Positions 7,167 through 16,267 of a stretch of DNA of 64,000 nt are shown one piece after another. This DNA is from Dyadobacter arcticus (GTDB taxonomy: Bacteria > Bacteroidota > Bacteroidia > Cytophagales > Spirosomataceae): the NCBI RefSeq assembly GCF_011762185.1, contig NZ_JAASQJ010000002.1, forward strand, positions 62,001 through 126,000, in the 5' to 3' direction. The notes under the pieces are model-generated. The model saw only the letters and a list, made by a program, of their open reading frames with translations. It was not told the origin of the DNA and ran no database searches. The stretch's first letter is position 1; the number at the start of each line of letters is the position of its first letter. The position numbers and the translations under genes were made by a program.

Positions 7167-10100
7167 TTAAAAACTATATCTCAGACCTAACTGAAACTGG
7201 TAAGGGTTTCCGGATGGTGTAACCACACCGGCAGTATTCACGCGATACACAAATTTCTGATTGGCTTTGTCAAACCCAGCAATGGCCGGAGTTGTGCCAG
7301 AAGCGGGGATACCCAATGCATAAAGCGCCTGGCTGCCCAGTGACTTGTTGCTACCCCAATCCTTATTCAAAAGGTTGGCAACATTGAAGATATCCGCTGA
7401 CAACTCGATGCTGTGGCTTTGATAAAGTTTTATTTTCTTAGTAACCCTCAAATCGAAAATGCCGTAAAAGCTGTTGATACCACCGTTTCTTCCAGCTATT
7501 TTGCCGGAATATTTGGTAATATAATCTTTCACACTCTGGCTTGCATTTGGATTGTCAATGATCGCCTGTAATCCTTTTCTTACGTTTTCCGGAACGCTAG
7601 GGTCATTTTTATCAAAAACAAAAGCTAAATCATTCGTTCCCGAAACAAAGTCGGCATTGCTATTGGCTCCTGAAAGTAATGTGTACCTGCTTCCGCCAAG
7701 TCCTGAGTAACGTACACCTACATTAACGCCCCAAAAAGAAGGCAGCGAACCGTAGAACACGATTTTATGACGGAAATGGTTATCAGAATAACTCAATTGA
7801 CTCAAATTACGGGGATCGTCTTTCACAGGAAGTGAAAGCGTTGCGGTGTTGGCTACATTACCATTGTAGGATGTATTGTCTTTTGTATCGTTATAAGTGT
7901 AGCTCATGGTGATTTCACCATCCCTGAAATACTGGTAAGTCGCGTCGGCTACAAAAGCAAATGTGTTCACTTTTCCAGCACTGTTCAATTCAAGGACACG
8001 GCCAAATTTCTGGCTTTTCCGGCCTTGCAGCCAGTCTCCCGCGCCATTTGCAGGCATGGAAGCCAACGGAACAAATACGCCCCGGTTATCTTCATTGGCC
8101 AGGCGGAAATATGGATCATCTGCCATGTTCCTGTCCACATAAAAGTAGTTATTGCGACCCAGCGCCATATAACCTGCTACGCCCACTCTCAATTTATCCG
8201 TGAAATAATGGCTGTAAGATGCGTTCGCCTTGTATATCACCGGTACGCGGGCATCGGGGCCATTGGTATTAATCGTCGGCACTTGCAGCGAAGAAAGACT
8301 TGGAATACTTGCATAATTATTACGATAAGCAGCAAAATCAGGAACAGGGACATTTGCGCCGCGAACATCAACCGTTGCAAGGTGCTTACCATCAAAAGTA
8401 AGATTGTTGATGAGCACGTAATTATTGATGTCAGAAGCGAAAATCCCTCCTCCAACGCGGACAATGTCCGTATGTCTTTCATTAACATCCCAGGTAAATT
8501 GCAGACGCGGTTGCACCACAAACGATTTCAGCCTGTGGTCCGTGCGGATTTGTAGCTCTTCAAGTAACGTCTGGTTCAAAGGCGAAGTCGGATAATGTGC
8601 ATAATCCAGACGCAAACCGGCAACCATATCAAGGCCAACGCCAAGCTTGGTTTTCATTTGACCGTAAATACCTGCATTAAGAATGTTCCCATCCACCGAC
8701 CAATCCGTCATCAAAGGAACTTCACGATAATACCGATAAGGCTGCAATGCTTCAAATTTATCCAAGGCTGTTTTGCCAGCCGCCGCGTCTACAGTGTAAT
8801 GGAACCTGCCGTTTACCTCGCTGCCATAAGTTGAATGTGAGCGGGTATACATCAGGTCGATTCCAAAAGTATATTCTACTTTGTTGGTGTTGTAATAAAG
8901 GTTGTCCACCAATTGGATCACATTATTGGTAAAACCCTCCTGCGCAAAACGGTGACCTCCCATTTGAATGTTTGTGGATTTCGAAGTCCCATCGCTCAAT
9001 GTGGAAACAACGCCTTCAACAATCGCTCTTGGAATGTTGGAAGAAGGAAGCTGGTCTCCCGGGCTACTTTTTTGATGCGTATACAAATGCTGGACCTTCA
9101 ATTCATTGGTCAGACGTGATGTAATGGATGACCGCAGCGAGGCGAGCAAGCTGTTATCAACATTATAGTCATTTCCGGTCGATTCATAGATATTGATCGA
9201 CGTGTTATCCTGCAAACCAAGCTTGTTCCTATCATTTGTATAATTATCCCTTATCGTCAGCAGGTTTTTGCCATTGATCTGCCAATCCACGCGGGCAAAA
9301 ACCGCGTCAGAACCGCGTTTTTTGTCAAATGTTCCATATTGAGGGGTATTGGCAACTCCGTATTTGGAACGAGCGATATCAACGAAACGGTCGAGGGTTG
9401 TTCTGGTAACGTTAAATCTGTTTTCATCCACCGGCGCAAGGACATCCGCAATCACAAACGGGCGTGTATCCTGCTGATGGTCCCAGGCCACAAAGAAGTG
9501 CAGCTTATCCTTAATAATAGGGCCACCCAACGAAAATCCAAATTGATTGGTCGAAAATGTGGTATTCAATTTATTCCCACGAATATCGTAAGGGCTTGAT
9601 AACCAATTGGCCCTGCTGTAATTAAATGCACTACCGCTCAGTCTGTTCGTACCCGATTTGGTTACCGCACTCACGGTTCCACCACCGCTGCGGCCATAAG
9701 TAACATCATATTGGTTGGTAACCACCTGAAACTCCCGCACCGCCTCAATTGAAATCGAATAGGGTGCTCCGCTCCTGCTTGTTGTAGATCCTGCCGAAGT
9801 CGGGTTTTTAGCGTTCATCCCGTCAATGGTGTAGTTGGTAGAAGATCCCAGCTGCCCAGAAATGTTACCTCCCTTACTCAAAGGAGACAGGTCCATTAAT
9901 GAAGTGAAATTACGGCCGTTCACCGGAAGGCGGGTGATATCCTTGGCTGAGATGGCAGTGGATGCACCGATGTTTTCAATTTTGTTTTTGATACCAGAGG
10001 CTACAACCTGCACCACTTCGAGCGTCTGGTCTGTCTCTTTCATGGTCATTTTCACTTTGATCGCATCGCCCTGATGCAGAATGTACCCGGTCAGTTTTTG

Positions 10101-10376
10101 CTCTCCAAAGCCCACAAATGTGGCGACGATAGTATAAGGCCCTCCAAGAGGTAATTCCTTAAAAGCGTATTCTCCTTTGGCATTGGTAGAAGTTCCGGTC
10201 GTGAACCCTGTTGATTCATTCTTAACCTGAACATTGGCACCCGGAAGTTCGGCATTCTGATCATCGGAGATAATCCCCGATATGGACGCCTGGGTCGTCT
10301 GCGCTTGTAAGTCATTGAAGTACAAGGACTGGCAAGTGAGAAAGAATACAAGTAGTAGTAAAAATTTTTTCATCAT
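7167..10376 (-). CDS. Oar-like TonB-dependent outer-membrane receptor
   Basis: This is a 1069-residue protein. A signal peptide (ending NDLQAQ) is followed by a carboxypeptidase regulatory-like domain (about residues 30-115, ASISGIISDDQNAELPGANV). A TonB plug comes next (IGASTAISAKDITRLPVNGRNF, YTIDGMNAKNP, YDVTYGRSGGGTVSAVTKSG), then a large beta-barrel ending in YQFQLGLRYSF with a terminal aromatic residue. The layout fits Oar/OmpA-related receptors that import large substrates or contribute to adhesion. No SusD partner follows; the downstream gene is the separately terminated GDPD. The substrate is unknown. Confidence 0.92.
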   Translation of the reverse strand: MMKKFLLLLVFFLTCQSLYFNDLQAQTTQASISGIISDDQNAELPGANVQVKNESTGFTTGTSTNAKGEYAFKELPLGGPYTIVATFVGFGEQKLTGYILHQGDAIKVKMTMKETDQTLEVVQVVASGIKNKIENIGASTAISAKDITRLPVNGRNFTSLMDLSPLSKGGNISGQLGSSTNYTIDGMNAKNPTSAGSTTSRSGAPYSISIEAVREFQVVTNQYDVTYGRSGGGTVSAVTKSGTNRLSGSAFNYSRANWLSSPYDIRGNKLNTTFSTNQFGFSLGGPIIKDKLHFFVAWDHQQDTRPFVIADVLAPVDENRFNVTRTTLDRFVDIARSKYGVANTPQYGTFDKKRGSDAVFARVDWQINGKNLLTIRDNYTNDRNKLGLQDNTSINIYESTGNDYNVDNSLLASLRSSITSRLTNELKVQHLYTHQKSSPGDQLPSSNIPRAIVEGVVSTLSDGTSKSTNIQMGGHRFAQEGFTNNVIQLVDNLYYNTNKVEYTFGIDLMYTRSHSTYGSEVNGRFHYTVDAAAGKTALDKFEALQPYRYYREVPLMTDWSVDGNILNAGIYGQMKTKLGVGLDMVAGLRLDYAHYPTSPLNQTLLEELQIRTDHRLKSFVVQPRLQFTWDVNERHTDIVRVGGGIFASDINNYVLINNLTFDGKHLATVDVRGANVPVPDFAAYRNNYASIPSLSSLQVPTINTNGPDARVPVIYKANASYSHYFTDKLRVGVAGYMALGRNNYFYVDRNMADDPYFRLANEDNRGVFVPLASMPANGAGDWLQGRKSQKFGRVLELNSAGKVNTFAFVADATYQYFRDGEITMSYTYNDTKDNTSYNGNVANTATLSLPVKDDPRNLSQLSYSDNHFRHKIVFYGSLPSFWGVNVGVRYSGLGGSRYTLLSGANSNADFVSGTNDLAFVFDKNDPSVPENVRKGLQAIIDNPNASQSVKDYITKYSGKIAGRNGGINSFYGIFDLRVTKKIKLYQSHSIELSADIFNVANLLNKDWGSNKSLGSQALYALGIPASGTTPAIAGFDKANQKFVYRVNTAGVVTPSGNPYQFQLGLRYSF

Positions 10377-10477
10377 TGTAATAGGTGTTTTTTGCGAAAA
10401 TAAGGCTGCAAAAGACGACTATTTCAATTCCGATGTGATTAAGAAATCATTAAGAGATTATGAAGATTAGGACATAT

Positions 10478-13348
10478 CTATTGCCTTTCGCCAAGCAATT
10501 CGGCCAGTCCAACGCGACGGAAGCCCTCCGGGGTTGCCTCTCCGGGCTGTGCTATCCGAAGCCCGCCCGCGCTTTCGTTAATCTCGTTATGCGTGAGGTT
10601 ATCCCAATCAAAAAGAAAGACCTTTTCGAAAAACTCGGCGACTTTCCTGTTCCTGACCAGCAGGCTTGCGTCGCGATTATGAAGCGCCCCGCCGTTTGTG
10701 ATGTTTTGAGAACCCAACAACACTTCTTTCGAATCAACGATAATGCCTTTTGTATGGCATTTCGATTGCAGCCTCATCCGGTCGCGTGAAGTATCAAATC
10801 CGCGTGTTTTCAACAGTTCGATCATTTCCTGCTGCTTTTCCAGATCGCTCTGCCGCCCATAATCCTTCGCATCCCGAAAAATAATCTTGACGTCCGTAAT
10901 CGCCCGCTGTTTTTTGCTGACCGCGTCGAAAAACTCATCGAGTTCTTCATTATTTTCTTTGGTAATATTGAAAGACTGGTTTTGAATGTAAACGCTTCTG
11001 GTTGCACGCCGGACCATATTGGTGGCTTGCTTGATAAACAGGCGGTCGCCATCCGCATCTCGGTCAGGTGTGAGCAGTGGCTGTATGTCCAATACTTCGT
11101 CAACAATTACTAAGGTATCCTCATAGGTCACGCCGGCGATGCTTTCCTGTCCGACGCCGGAAGTGTCCTGGATAAAAAATTCTACCTCGGGTAACTGAAA
11201 AGCTTCATTGATTTCGGTTGGGAATAACTTCGCCTGGGTGAAATCGTAGTCAATGTAGCGTTCGAACAGCCCGGTAAGCTTTTTGTTGCGGATTACCGCG
11301 TGCCATTCCCTGTTAAATTGTTTCAAAGCTGGTAGCCCGGTTGGGTTTTCCGGTTGGTTCGAGTTCTTCCAATTGCCGCTCGAAAGCCAGAATTCCTCGC
11401 CGTCGCGGGTGGCAACTTTAATGTGGTAAGAATTCGGGATCAGCCTGTTACGACCCCGTGTTGAAGCCCAAACATGTTCAAACCGATCGCCCAACCGCGC
11501 TTTCATATCGTTAACCGCAGAAATGGTTGCGTCCGACTCTGCTACTCCGGTTCGCTGGGTAACCATTTTCAACGTGCCACCGGTCCTTTCGATGGCTTCC
11601 TCAATGGCGTCACTGATGTGATTGGGCTGCCATTCATAAATGGTTGCTGTAAGCTTGCCCGTGACCCGGCTGAGAAAGGAGCTCAGTGTACTGAAACCGG
11701 CGTCGGGACTAACATGAAATATCGCATCCATCTTTGCCCTGATCCTTCTCAAAAACATATCAGAATCCAGATCATCAAATCCAGGTGGCTCCTGGTACCT
11801 CGCTGGTGCCGATTTACGTTCCAGCACAGTAAGGTCAATGCCCATGCTATCCAATAAGTCAGGCAAAACCGCCGTCCGCACATCCACGCCGACCCCGAGA
11901 ATCTCACGGGTAATCGGCCTTTTTCCTGTTCCTAATAAATCGGTCAGAGAAAGCTTTTCTTTCAATTCCACCACAATCACTTCCTCGTCCGTAATCCACC
12001 CATTCTTAAACCGGTATCCCTTTCTGACCTTAACGACATCAGGATTTGACTCAAATGTCGTTTTGGCTACTTCCAAGGCCGCGTCCACATTCCCAAACTG
12101 ACCTGCGAATGGATCGGTCGCAGCGGGAAGCGGCAGAGCGGCCGTTCCGAAAGAAGTAACCACATTTCCCAGCTTGATTGAAATTTCCAGCGGGATCTGC
12201 AGATTGATTTTGATCTCAGGAGATTCGTTGTTCACTGGCATTACGAGTTCATTTTGAGGTTTTTTTATCGGTTGAGGAGTCAGCGCATTCTCTGTTATAT
12301 TTTTTTTAATCTTAGATAAAAGGACTTTCAGGTGAGTAACGCTTACGCCAATGTTGGCAGAATCGTTTAAAAACCCTCCCTGGTGCAAACCAACCGCTTT
12401 TCCCGTTTTCAGGTCGATCAGAAGCGAGCCTGAATTGCCGCCGAGTGTGGAGCAGTCGTGGTGCAGCATTTTTTCATCAATGGTTTTGACCTTTCCCGGT
12501 GCAAGCCTTTTTTTATCATAAACATCATTTCCGAAAATGCTGATCACCAATTCCTGATCGCGGATCGTATCGTCTTTGGCCGGATAACCAATGGCAGCAA
12601 TTGCGGATTCGTTCTCTACCGAATCGGCCAATTCAACAGGACTTGGTAATGCCGGCATACCCGCTCCCTGGACGACTTTCAAAAATGCAACATCCGTTTC
12701 GCCGGTAGGCGCGATCCATATCACATTACTGATGGGATGTTCCAGGCTATTAACATTGTTTTCTTCCTCCAAAAAATCAATTTTAGAACTAACCGTACCG
12801 CCAAGCAGCCCCGGTTTGAAGACGAAACTGGATGTTGCCGCATCGGGTTTTGAAAATAGCTCAGCAACGTGGGCATTCGTAACAATAATCCCTTCCTCGA
12901 TCATCCATCCCGTCCCTACCCACGACAGGTCGCCATTATTCAGTTCTATGCGCCCCACCGCAGGAATTGCCTTGTTCAAAGCTTCACTACATTGCAACAG
13001 AACAGGTGCCCAGGCAGAATTACTTGTATTTCTTCCCAAAAACTCGGTCGTGACTTTATTATCCTTTATTCTGACAACCGGCCTCACTCCTGCAGTGGCG
13101 ACAATAATCCGTTCACTGGCCACAATACCTTGCTCCTCCTCAATGATACGGACTGTCGTGAAATTGGCCTCTTTTGCCACATCGGCTGTATCCGGCTGAT
13201 TTTCTACGGCAAATTCCTTTTCAATATTCTCCTTTAACGGCTGGCTCAGGCCAGGGATAACACTTCCATACTCCTCAATAATCCGGCCCAGTTGAGCCTC
13301 TGAGATCTGATTCATGGGTTTGTATTGATTTTTTTTGAAGAAATACAA
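10478..13348 (-). CDS. Trypsin-like protease fused to a phospholipase D domain
   Basis: A 956-residue cytoplasmic-looking fusion with no signal peptide. Residues about 120-345 form a chymotrypsin-fold protease with a visible triad: His160 (IIVTNAHV), Asp219 (GETDVAFLKV) and Ser306 (TLGGNSGSLL). A linker domain (about 420-510) contains VRKGYRFKNGWITDEEVIVVE. The C-terminal half carries two HKD phospholipase D motifs, H642-x-K644-x4-D649 and H865-x-K867-x4-D872, so the PLD core looks complete. The start may be Met12 (13315) rather than 13348. Such fusions are candidates for regulated proteolysis or nucleic-acid/lipid attack, as in conflict systems, but the role is inference. Confidence 0.85.
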   Translation of the reverse strand: MYFFKKNQYKPMNQISEAQLGRIIEEYGSVIPGLSQPLKENIEKEFAVENQPDTADVAKEANFTTVRIIEEEQGIVASERIIVATAGVRPVVRIKDNKVTTEFLGRNTSNSAWAPVLLQCSEALNKAIPAVGRIELNNGDLSWVGTGWMIEEGIIVTNAHVAELFSKPDAATSSFVFKPGLLGGTVSSKIDFLEEENNVNSLEHPISNVIWIAPTGETDVAFLKVVQGAGMPALPSPVELADSVENESAIAAIGYPAKDDTIRDQELVISIFGNDVYDKKRLAPGKVKTIDEKMLHHDCSTLGGNSGSLLIDLKTGKAVGLHQGGFLNDSANIGVSVTHLKVLLSKIKKNITENALTPQPIKKPQNELVMPVNNESPEIKINLQIPLEISIKLGNVVTSFGTAALPLPAATDPFAGQFGNVDAALEVAKTTFESNPDVVKVRKGYRFKNGWITDEEVIVVELKEKLSLTDLLGTGKRPITREILGVGVDVRTAVLPDLLDSMGIDLTVLERKSAPARYQEPPGFDDLDSDMFLRRIRAKMDAIFHVSPDAGFSTLSSFLSRVTGKLTATIYEWQPNHISDAIEEAIERTGGTLKMVTQRTGVAESDATISAVNDMKARLGDRFEHVWASTRGRNRLIPNSYHIKVATRDGEEFWLSSGNWKNSNQPENPTGLPALKQFNREWHAVIRNKKLTGLFERYIDYDFTQAKLFPTEINEAFQLPEVEFFIQDTSGVGQESIAGVTYEDTLVIVDEVLDIQPLLTPDRDADGDRLFIKQATNMVRRATRSVYIQNQSFNITKENNEELDEFFDAVSKKQRAITDVKIIFRDAKDYGRQSDLEKQQEMIELLKTRGFDTSRDRMRLQSKCHTKGIIVDSKEVLLGSQNITNGGALHNRDASLLVRNRKVAEFFEKVFLFDWDNLTHNEINESAGGLRIAQPGEATPEGFRRVGLAELLGERQ

Positions 13349-13593
13349 AAGGTACCGTGAGTTATCTACCTATTATAAGAACAGGGGATCATTTGGTTGT
13401 TCTTATGCAGCTATATAAAGTTAAAGCGAAACATTTGAGTTAGTCCAAGATTCATGATAAGATAACACGGAACTTAGTTAGCGGTTCAAAATCTAAATTG
13501 CCTCAGTGTTAAGGAATTGTTAACCTTTGGAATTACGCTGATTACACATTCTGCTTGTCCCTATTTTTGTTTTTTACTACTCACAACTCGAAG

Positions 13594-15087
13594 ATGAAAA
13601 ACAAATCTCTACTTGCGCTGACATTGCTGGCAGCTATTCTTAATGGTTGTACAGACCATTTTCCTCAGGATCCTGGATCACCTGCTTCATTTAAAGAAAT
13701 CACTTCGATTGACCTTGGCGGAACTGCTGCATCGGAAATTTCAGCTTACGACCCGACCACTCAAAAACTTTTTACGGTAAACAATGAATCCGCGGCGACC
13801 GTGGACGTTCTGGATCTTTCAAAATTTCCGTTAGTTACCAAATCGCAATCCATTGATATTTCTAAGCTTGGTGGTGTTGCAAATAGCGTGGCCGTATCCA
13901 ATGGTAAGCTCGCCATTGCATTGGAAGCAATTAATAAGCAGGCCAATGGAAGTGTGATCGTCCTCAACACCATTTCATTGGCAACTATTAAACAAATTAC
14001 AGTCGGCGCCCTGCCCGATATGGTCATTTTTAGTCCCGATGGCAAATACATTGTAACAGCGAATGAAGGTGAGCCTAACGCTGCCTATACAACTGATCCG
14101 GAAGGATCCGTTTCAATTATCGACGTTACTGATAATTACAGTGTAAAGACCCTTACTTTCGGCGCATTTGAAGGTTCGTACAATCAGTTGGCCATGAACG
14201 GTTTCCGGGTATTCGGACCAGGCGCAACTTTTGCGAAGGACATTGAGCCCGAATATGTAGCCATTTCAAGCGATTCTAAAAAAGCCTTTGTTACCCTTCA
14301 GGAAAACAATGGCATTGCCGAACTGGACCTTACCACTGGAACGATCCTGAAATTGCACCCATTGGGCACCAAAGATATCAGCCAGCTGGTTAATGCCATG
14401 GATGCGAGCGACAGGGACAGTAAAGTTGCGCTGGGCACCTATCCCGTGAAATCTTTCTACCTGCCCGACGCAATTGCGTCCTTTTCTACAAACGGTTCAG
14501 CTTACCTGATCACGGCAAACGAAGGAGACGCCCGCGAATATACCGCGTTCGATGAGCAAAAGAGGGTCAGCGCATTGACGCTCGACGCCACCGTTTTCCC
14601 TAATGCCACCACATTGCAGAAACCCGAAAATCTGGGTCGCCTACGGGTTACAAGTACTCGCGGTGATATAGACAATGATGGAGATTACGATGTGCTTTAT
14701 GGATTTGGAGGTCGTGGTTTCAGCATTTTCAATGCAGCGACTGGTCAGCTCGTGCACGACTCAGGAAGCGGCCTGGAGCAGGAAGCGATTAATGCCGGTA
14801 TTTATGATGACGATCGCTCCGATGACAAAGGTGTTGAGCCAGAAGGTGTTACCGTAGCCATGATCAACAATAAACCTACGGCTTTCATCGCATTGGAACG
14901 TGTGGATGCCATTGCGGTATACGATATCAGCAACCCCGCTGCCCCGAAATTTCTTCAGATGATTAAAACAGGCGACGCGCCAGAAGGCGTATTGATCATC
15001 CCGGCGGACAAAAGCCCTAACGGAAAAAACCTGCTCGTCACCAGCAATGAGGGTGATGGCACAGTAAAGTTTTTTGAGATGTTGTAA
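13594..15087 (+). CDS. Choice-of-anchor I / YVTN-type beta-propeller lipoprotein
   Basis: About 497 residues from the Met at 13594, which directly precedes a lipoprotein signal (MKNKSLLALTLLAAILNGC). The frame can be read from 13555, but the extra residues precede the signal and are unlikely. The body repeats propeller blades such as LPDMVIFSPDGKYIVTANEGEPN and EPEYVAISSDSKKAFVTLQENNGIAELDL, and contains ITANEGDAREY and GVEPEGVTVAMINNKPTAFIALER. These match the choice-of-anchor I family often found next to phosphatases or nucleases. It is probably an envelope-bound binding or enzymatic protein. No catalytic residues could be fixed. Confidence 0.82.
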   Translation: MKNKSLLALTLLAAILNGCTDHFPQDPGSPASFKEITSIDLGGTAASEISAYDPTTQKLFTVNNESAATVDVLDLSKFPLVTKSQSIDISKLGGVANSVAVSNGKLAIALEAINKQANGSVIVLNTISLATIKQITVGALPDMVIFSPDGKYIVTANEGEPNAAYTTDPEGSVSIIDVTDNYSVKTLTFGAFEGSYNQLAMNGFRVFGPGATFAKDIEPEYVAISSDSKKAFVTLQENNGIAELDLTTGTILKLHPLGTKDISQLVNAMDASDRDSKVALGTYPVKSFYLPDAIASFSTNGSAYLITANEGDAREYTAFDEQKRVSALTLDATVFPNATTLQKPENLGRLRVTSTRGDIDNDGDYDVLYGFGGRGFSIFNAATGQLVHDSGSGLEQEAINAGIYDDDRSDDKGVEPEGVTVAMINNKPTAFIALERVDAIAVYDISNPAAPKFLQMIKTGDAPEGVLIIPADKSPNGKNLLVTSNEGDGTVKFFEML

Positions 15088-15106
15088 ACGTTGAAAATTT
15101 AAAATG

Positions 15107-15144
15107 ATAAGGCTGCCCGAAACACGGACAGCCTTATTTTTTTT
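15107..15144 (+). terminator. Rho-independent terminator
   Basis: A 13-bp stem (ATAAGGCTGCCCG with its near-complement, one mismatch) is followed by eight T, 20 nt after the anchor I gene. Confidence 0.9.
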
Positions 15145-15174
15145 AACTTACATTCCAACTCACCTGTCGCTGCT

Positions 15175-15537
15175 ATGAGATTTACCAAATTAGTCCCAAA
15201 CGTCTTTTACACAGACATTAACGAAGCGCTGAAATTGTTTGTTGATTGCCTCGAATTCACCATAGGGCATAACGAATTAGACGGTAACAAACCATTTTGT
15301 GTGCTTGAAAAAGATGGATTGCGCATTAACCTTTTTGAAGATATAAAGTTGGCGGAAGAGCACAATCCTGAGTTCAGGTTAGTAACCGACGATATTGAGA
15401 CAGTATACGAAAAAATAGCAGCCAATTTTCCTGAATTTCTTCATCCCAACTTAGCTAAAATCACACTTAGACCGTGGGGAGCCAAAGAATTTGCTTTAAT
15501 GGATAAACAACTTGGCGTGATTATTCAGCAATGGTAA
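15175..15537 (+). CDS. VOC (glyoxalase/bleomycin-resistance fold) protein
   Basis: A 120-residue single-domain protein. VPNVFYTDINEALKLFVDCLEF at the N-terminus, VLEKDGLRINLFED in the middle and RPWGAKEFALMDKQLGVIIQQW at the end match the vicinal oxygen chelate fold (paired beta-alpha-beta-beta-beta modules). Metal-ligand positions cannot be confirmed. These proteins range from lyases to drug-binding proteins, so substrate and reaction are not predictable. It is monocistronic, with a terminator just upstream. Confidence 0.85.
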   Translation: MRFTKLVPNVFYTDINEALKLFVDCLEFTIGHNELDGNKPFCVLEKDGLRINLFEDIKLAEEHNPEFRLVTDDIETVYEKIAANFPEFLHPNLAKITLRPWGAKEFALMDKQLGVIIQQW

Positions 15538-15597
15538 GCCACCTGCTTCAACGAATAGATTTTCACTTTTAATACACGCGCAATAACCGACAGGCTG

Positions 15598-15680
15598 CCC
15601 TTTCTCCCCTTCCTCCTTCCTCCTTCCTCCTTCCTCCTTCCTCCTTCCTCCCCTTCCTCCCCTTCCTCCCCTTCCTCCCT
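15598..15680 (+). repeat. Uninterrupted 83-nt polypyrimidine tract with heptamer and nonamer repeats
   Basis: Only C and T occur over 83 nt. Six tandem copies of TTCCTCC (15610-15651) are followed by three copies of CCTTCCTCC (15652-15678). The tract lies in the gap between the VOC gene and the promoter of the XRE gene. It could slip in copy number or form triplex DNA; no coding function is credible. Confidence 0.95.
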
Positions 15681-15720
15681 ACTCCCCTTCCCGCCCGTAA
15701 CGTACATCCCAACCCCCTAC

Positions 15721-15798
15721 GCGGGCCGCCCGTAAGATATCCGAGCACTTCCCCGCAGATTTATATAAATTGCTTTTTCTAACCAAACACCTTTCCAC
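15721..15798 (+). promoter_or_regulatory. Conserved promoter of XRE cassette copy 1
   Basis: This stretch aligns closely, with one indel, to 34653-34729 upstream of the XRE paralogue. It contains the near-palindrome GCGGGCCGCCCGT at 15721-15733 (an operator candidate) and a TATAAATTGC element about 30 nt before the ATG that resembles a Bacteroidota -7 box. Confidence 0.55.
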
Positions 15799-16209
15799 AT
15801 GGCACATACTACCTCCAATCCAAAGATCCACGAAGGCCGTAACTTGAAGCGATTTCGAGAAATGCTCTCGATCAAACAAGATCATCTTGCGTTTGAGCTC
15901 GGTGAAGACTGGAACCAGCAAAAAATCTCGCTCTTCGAACAAAAAGAAAAGATCGATTCCGACATTTTGGAACAAGTTGCGGCTATTTTGAAAATTCCTG
16001 CTGAGGCGATTCGGAATTTTGATGAAGAAAAGGCTGTAAATATCATTTCTAACACCTTTGATAATGGGTCAGCTATATACCAAAATATTTATAACCCTAT
16101 CGATAAGATAATGCAGCTTCATGAGGAGAAGATTGCATTGTATGAGCGGATGTTGAAGGAGAAGGGTGAGATGATGGGGCGGTTGGAGCGGTTGATTGGG
16201 GGGAGGTAG
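15799..16209 (+). CDS. XRE-family HTH regulator, copy 1
   Basis: A 136-residue protein. Residues about 12-75 form a helix-turn-helix (NLKRFREMLSIKQDHLAFELGE ... QKISLFEQKEKI). A variable linker (about 76-102) and a charged amphipathic C-terminal helix (LHEEKIALYERMLKEKGEM ... RLERLIGGR) that could dimerise follow. It is closely similar in both ends, protein and DNA, to the gene at 34730, while the middle differs. It faces the ApeA-like HEPN gene convergently, with 58 nt between the stops. It probably regulates itself through the upstream palindrome. A role in controlling the neighbouring defence gene is inferred from the repeated context. Confidence 0.85.
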   Translation: MAHTTSNPKIHEGRNLKRFREMLSIKQDHLAFELGEDWNQQKISLFEQKEKIDSDILEQVAAILKIPAEAIRNFDEEKAVNIISNTFDNGSAIYQNIYNPIDKIMQLHEEKIALYERMLKEKGEMMGRLERLIGGR

Positions 16210-16267
16210 GATGAAAGTGTGATGAGATTCGTCCGTCCTATGCGCATGCGTATAGCTAAACTTCGTC

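Noticed and set aside
8025..8555. 176-codon plus-strand frame
   Set aside because: Antisense to the beta-barrel of the Oar-like receptor; no recognisable domain.
12591..13199. 202-codon plus-strand frame
   Set aside because: Antisense to the protease domain of the trypsin-PLD gene, whose catalytic motifs are intact.
15525..15707. Minus-strand frame rich in Glu, Gly and Arg repeats
   Set aside because: It is simply the translation of the polypyrimidine repeat; low-complexity and without a plausible start context.
15679..15975. Minus-strand frame overlapping the XRE gene
   Set aside because: Antisense to a clear HTH gene; the same shadow appears in the second XRE copy (34649-34960).
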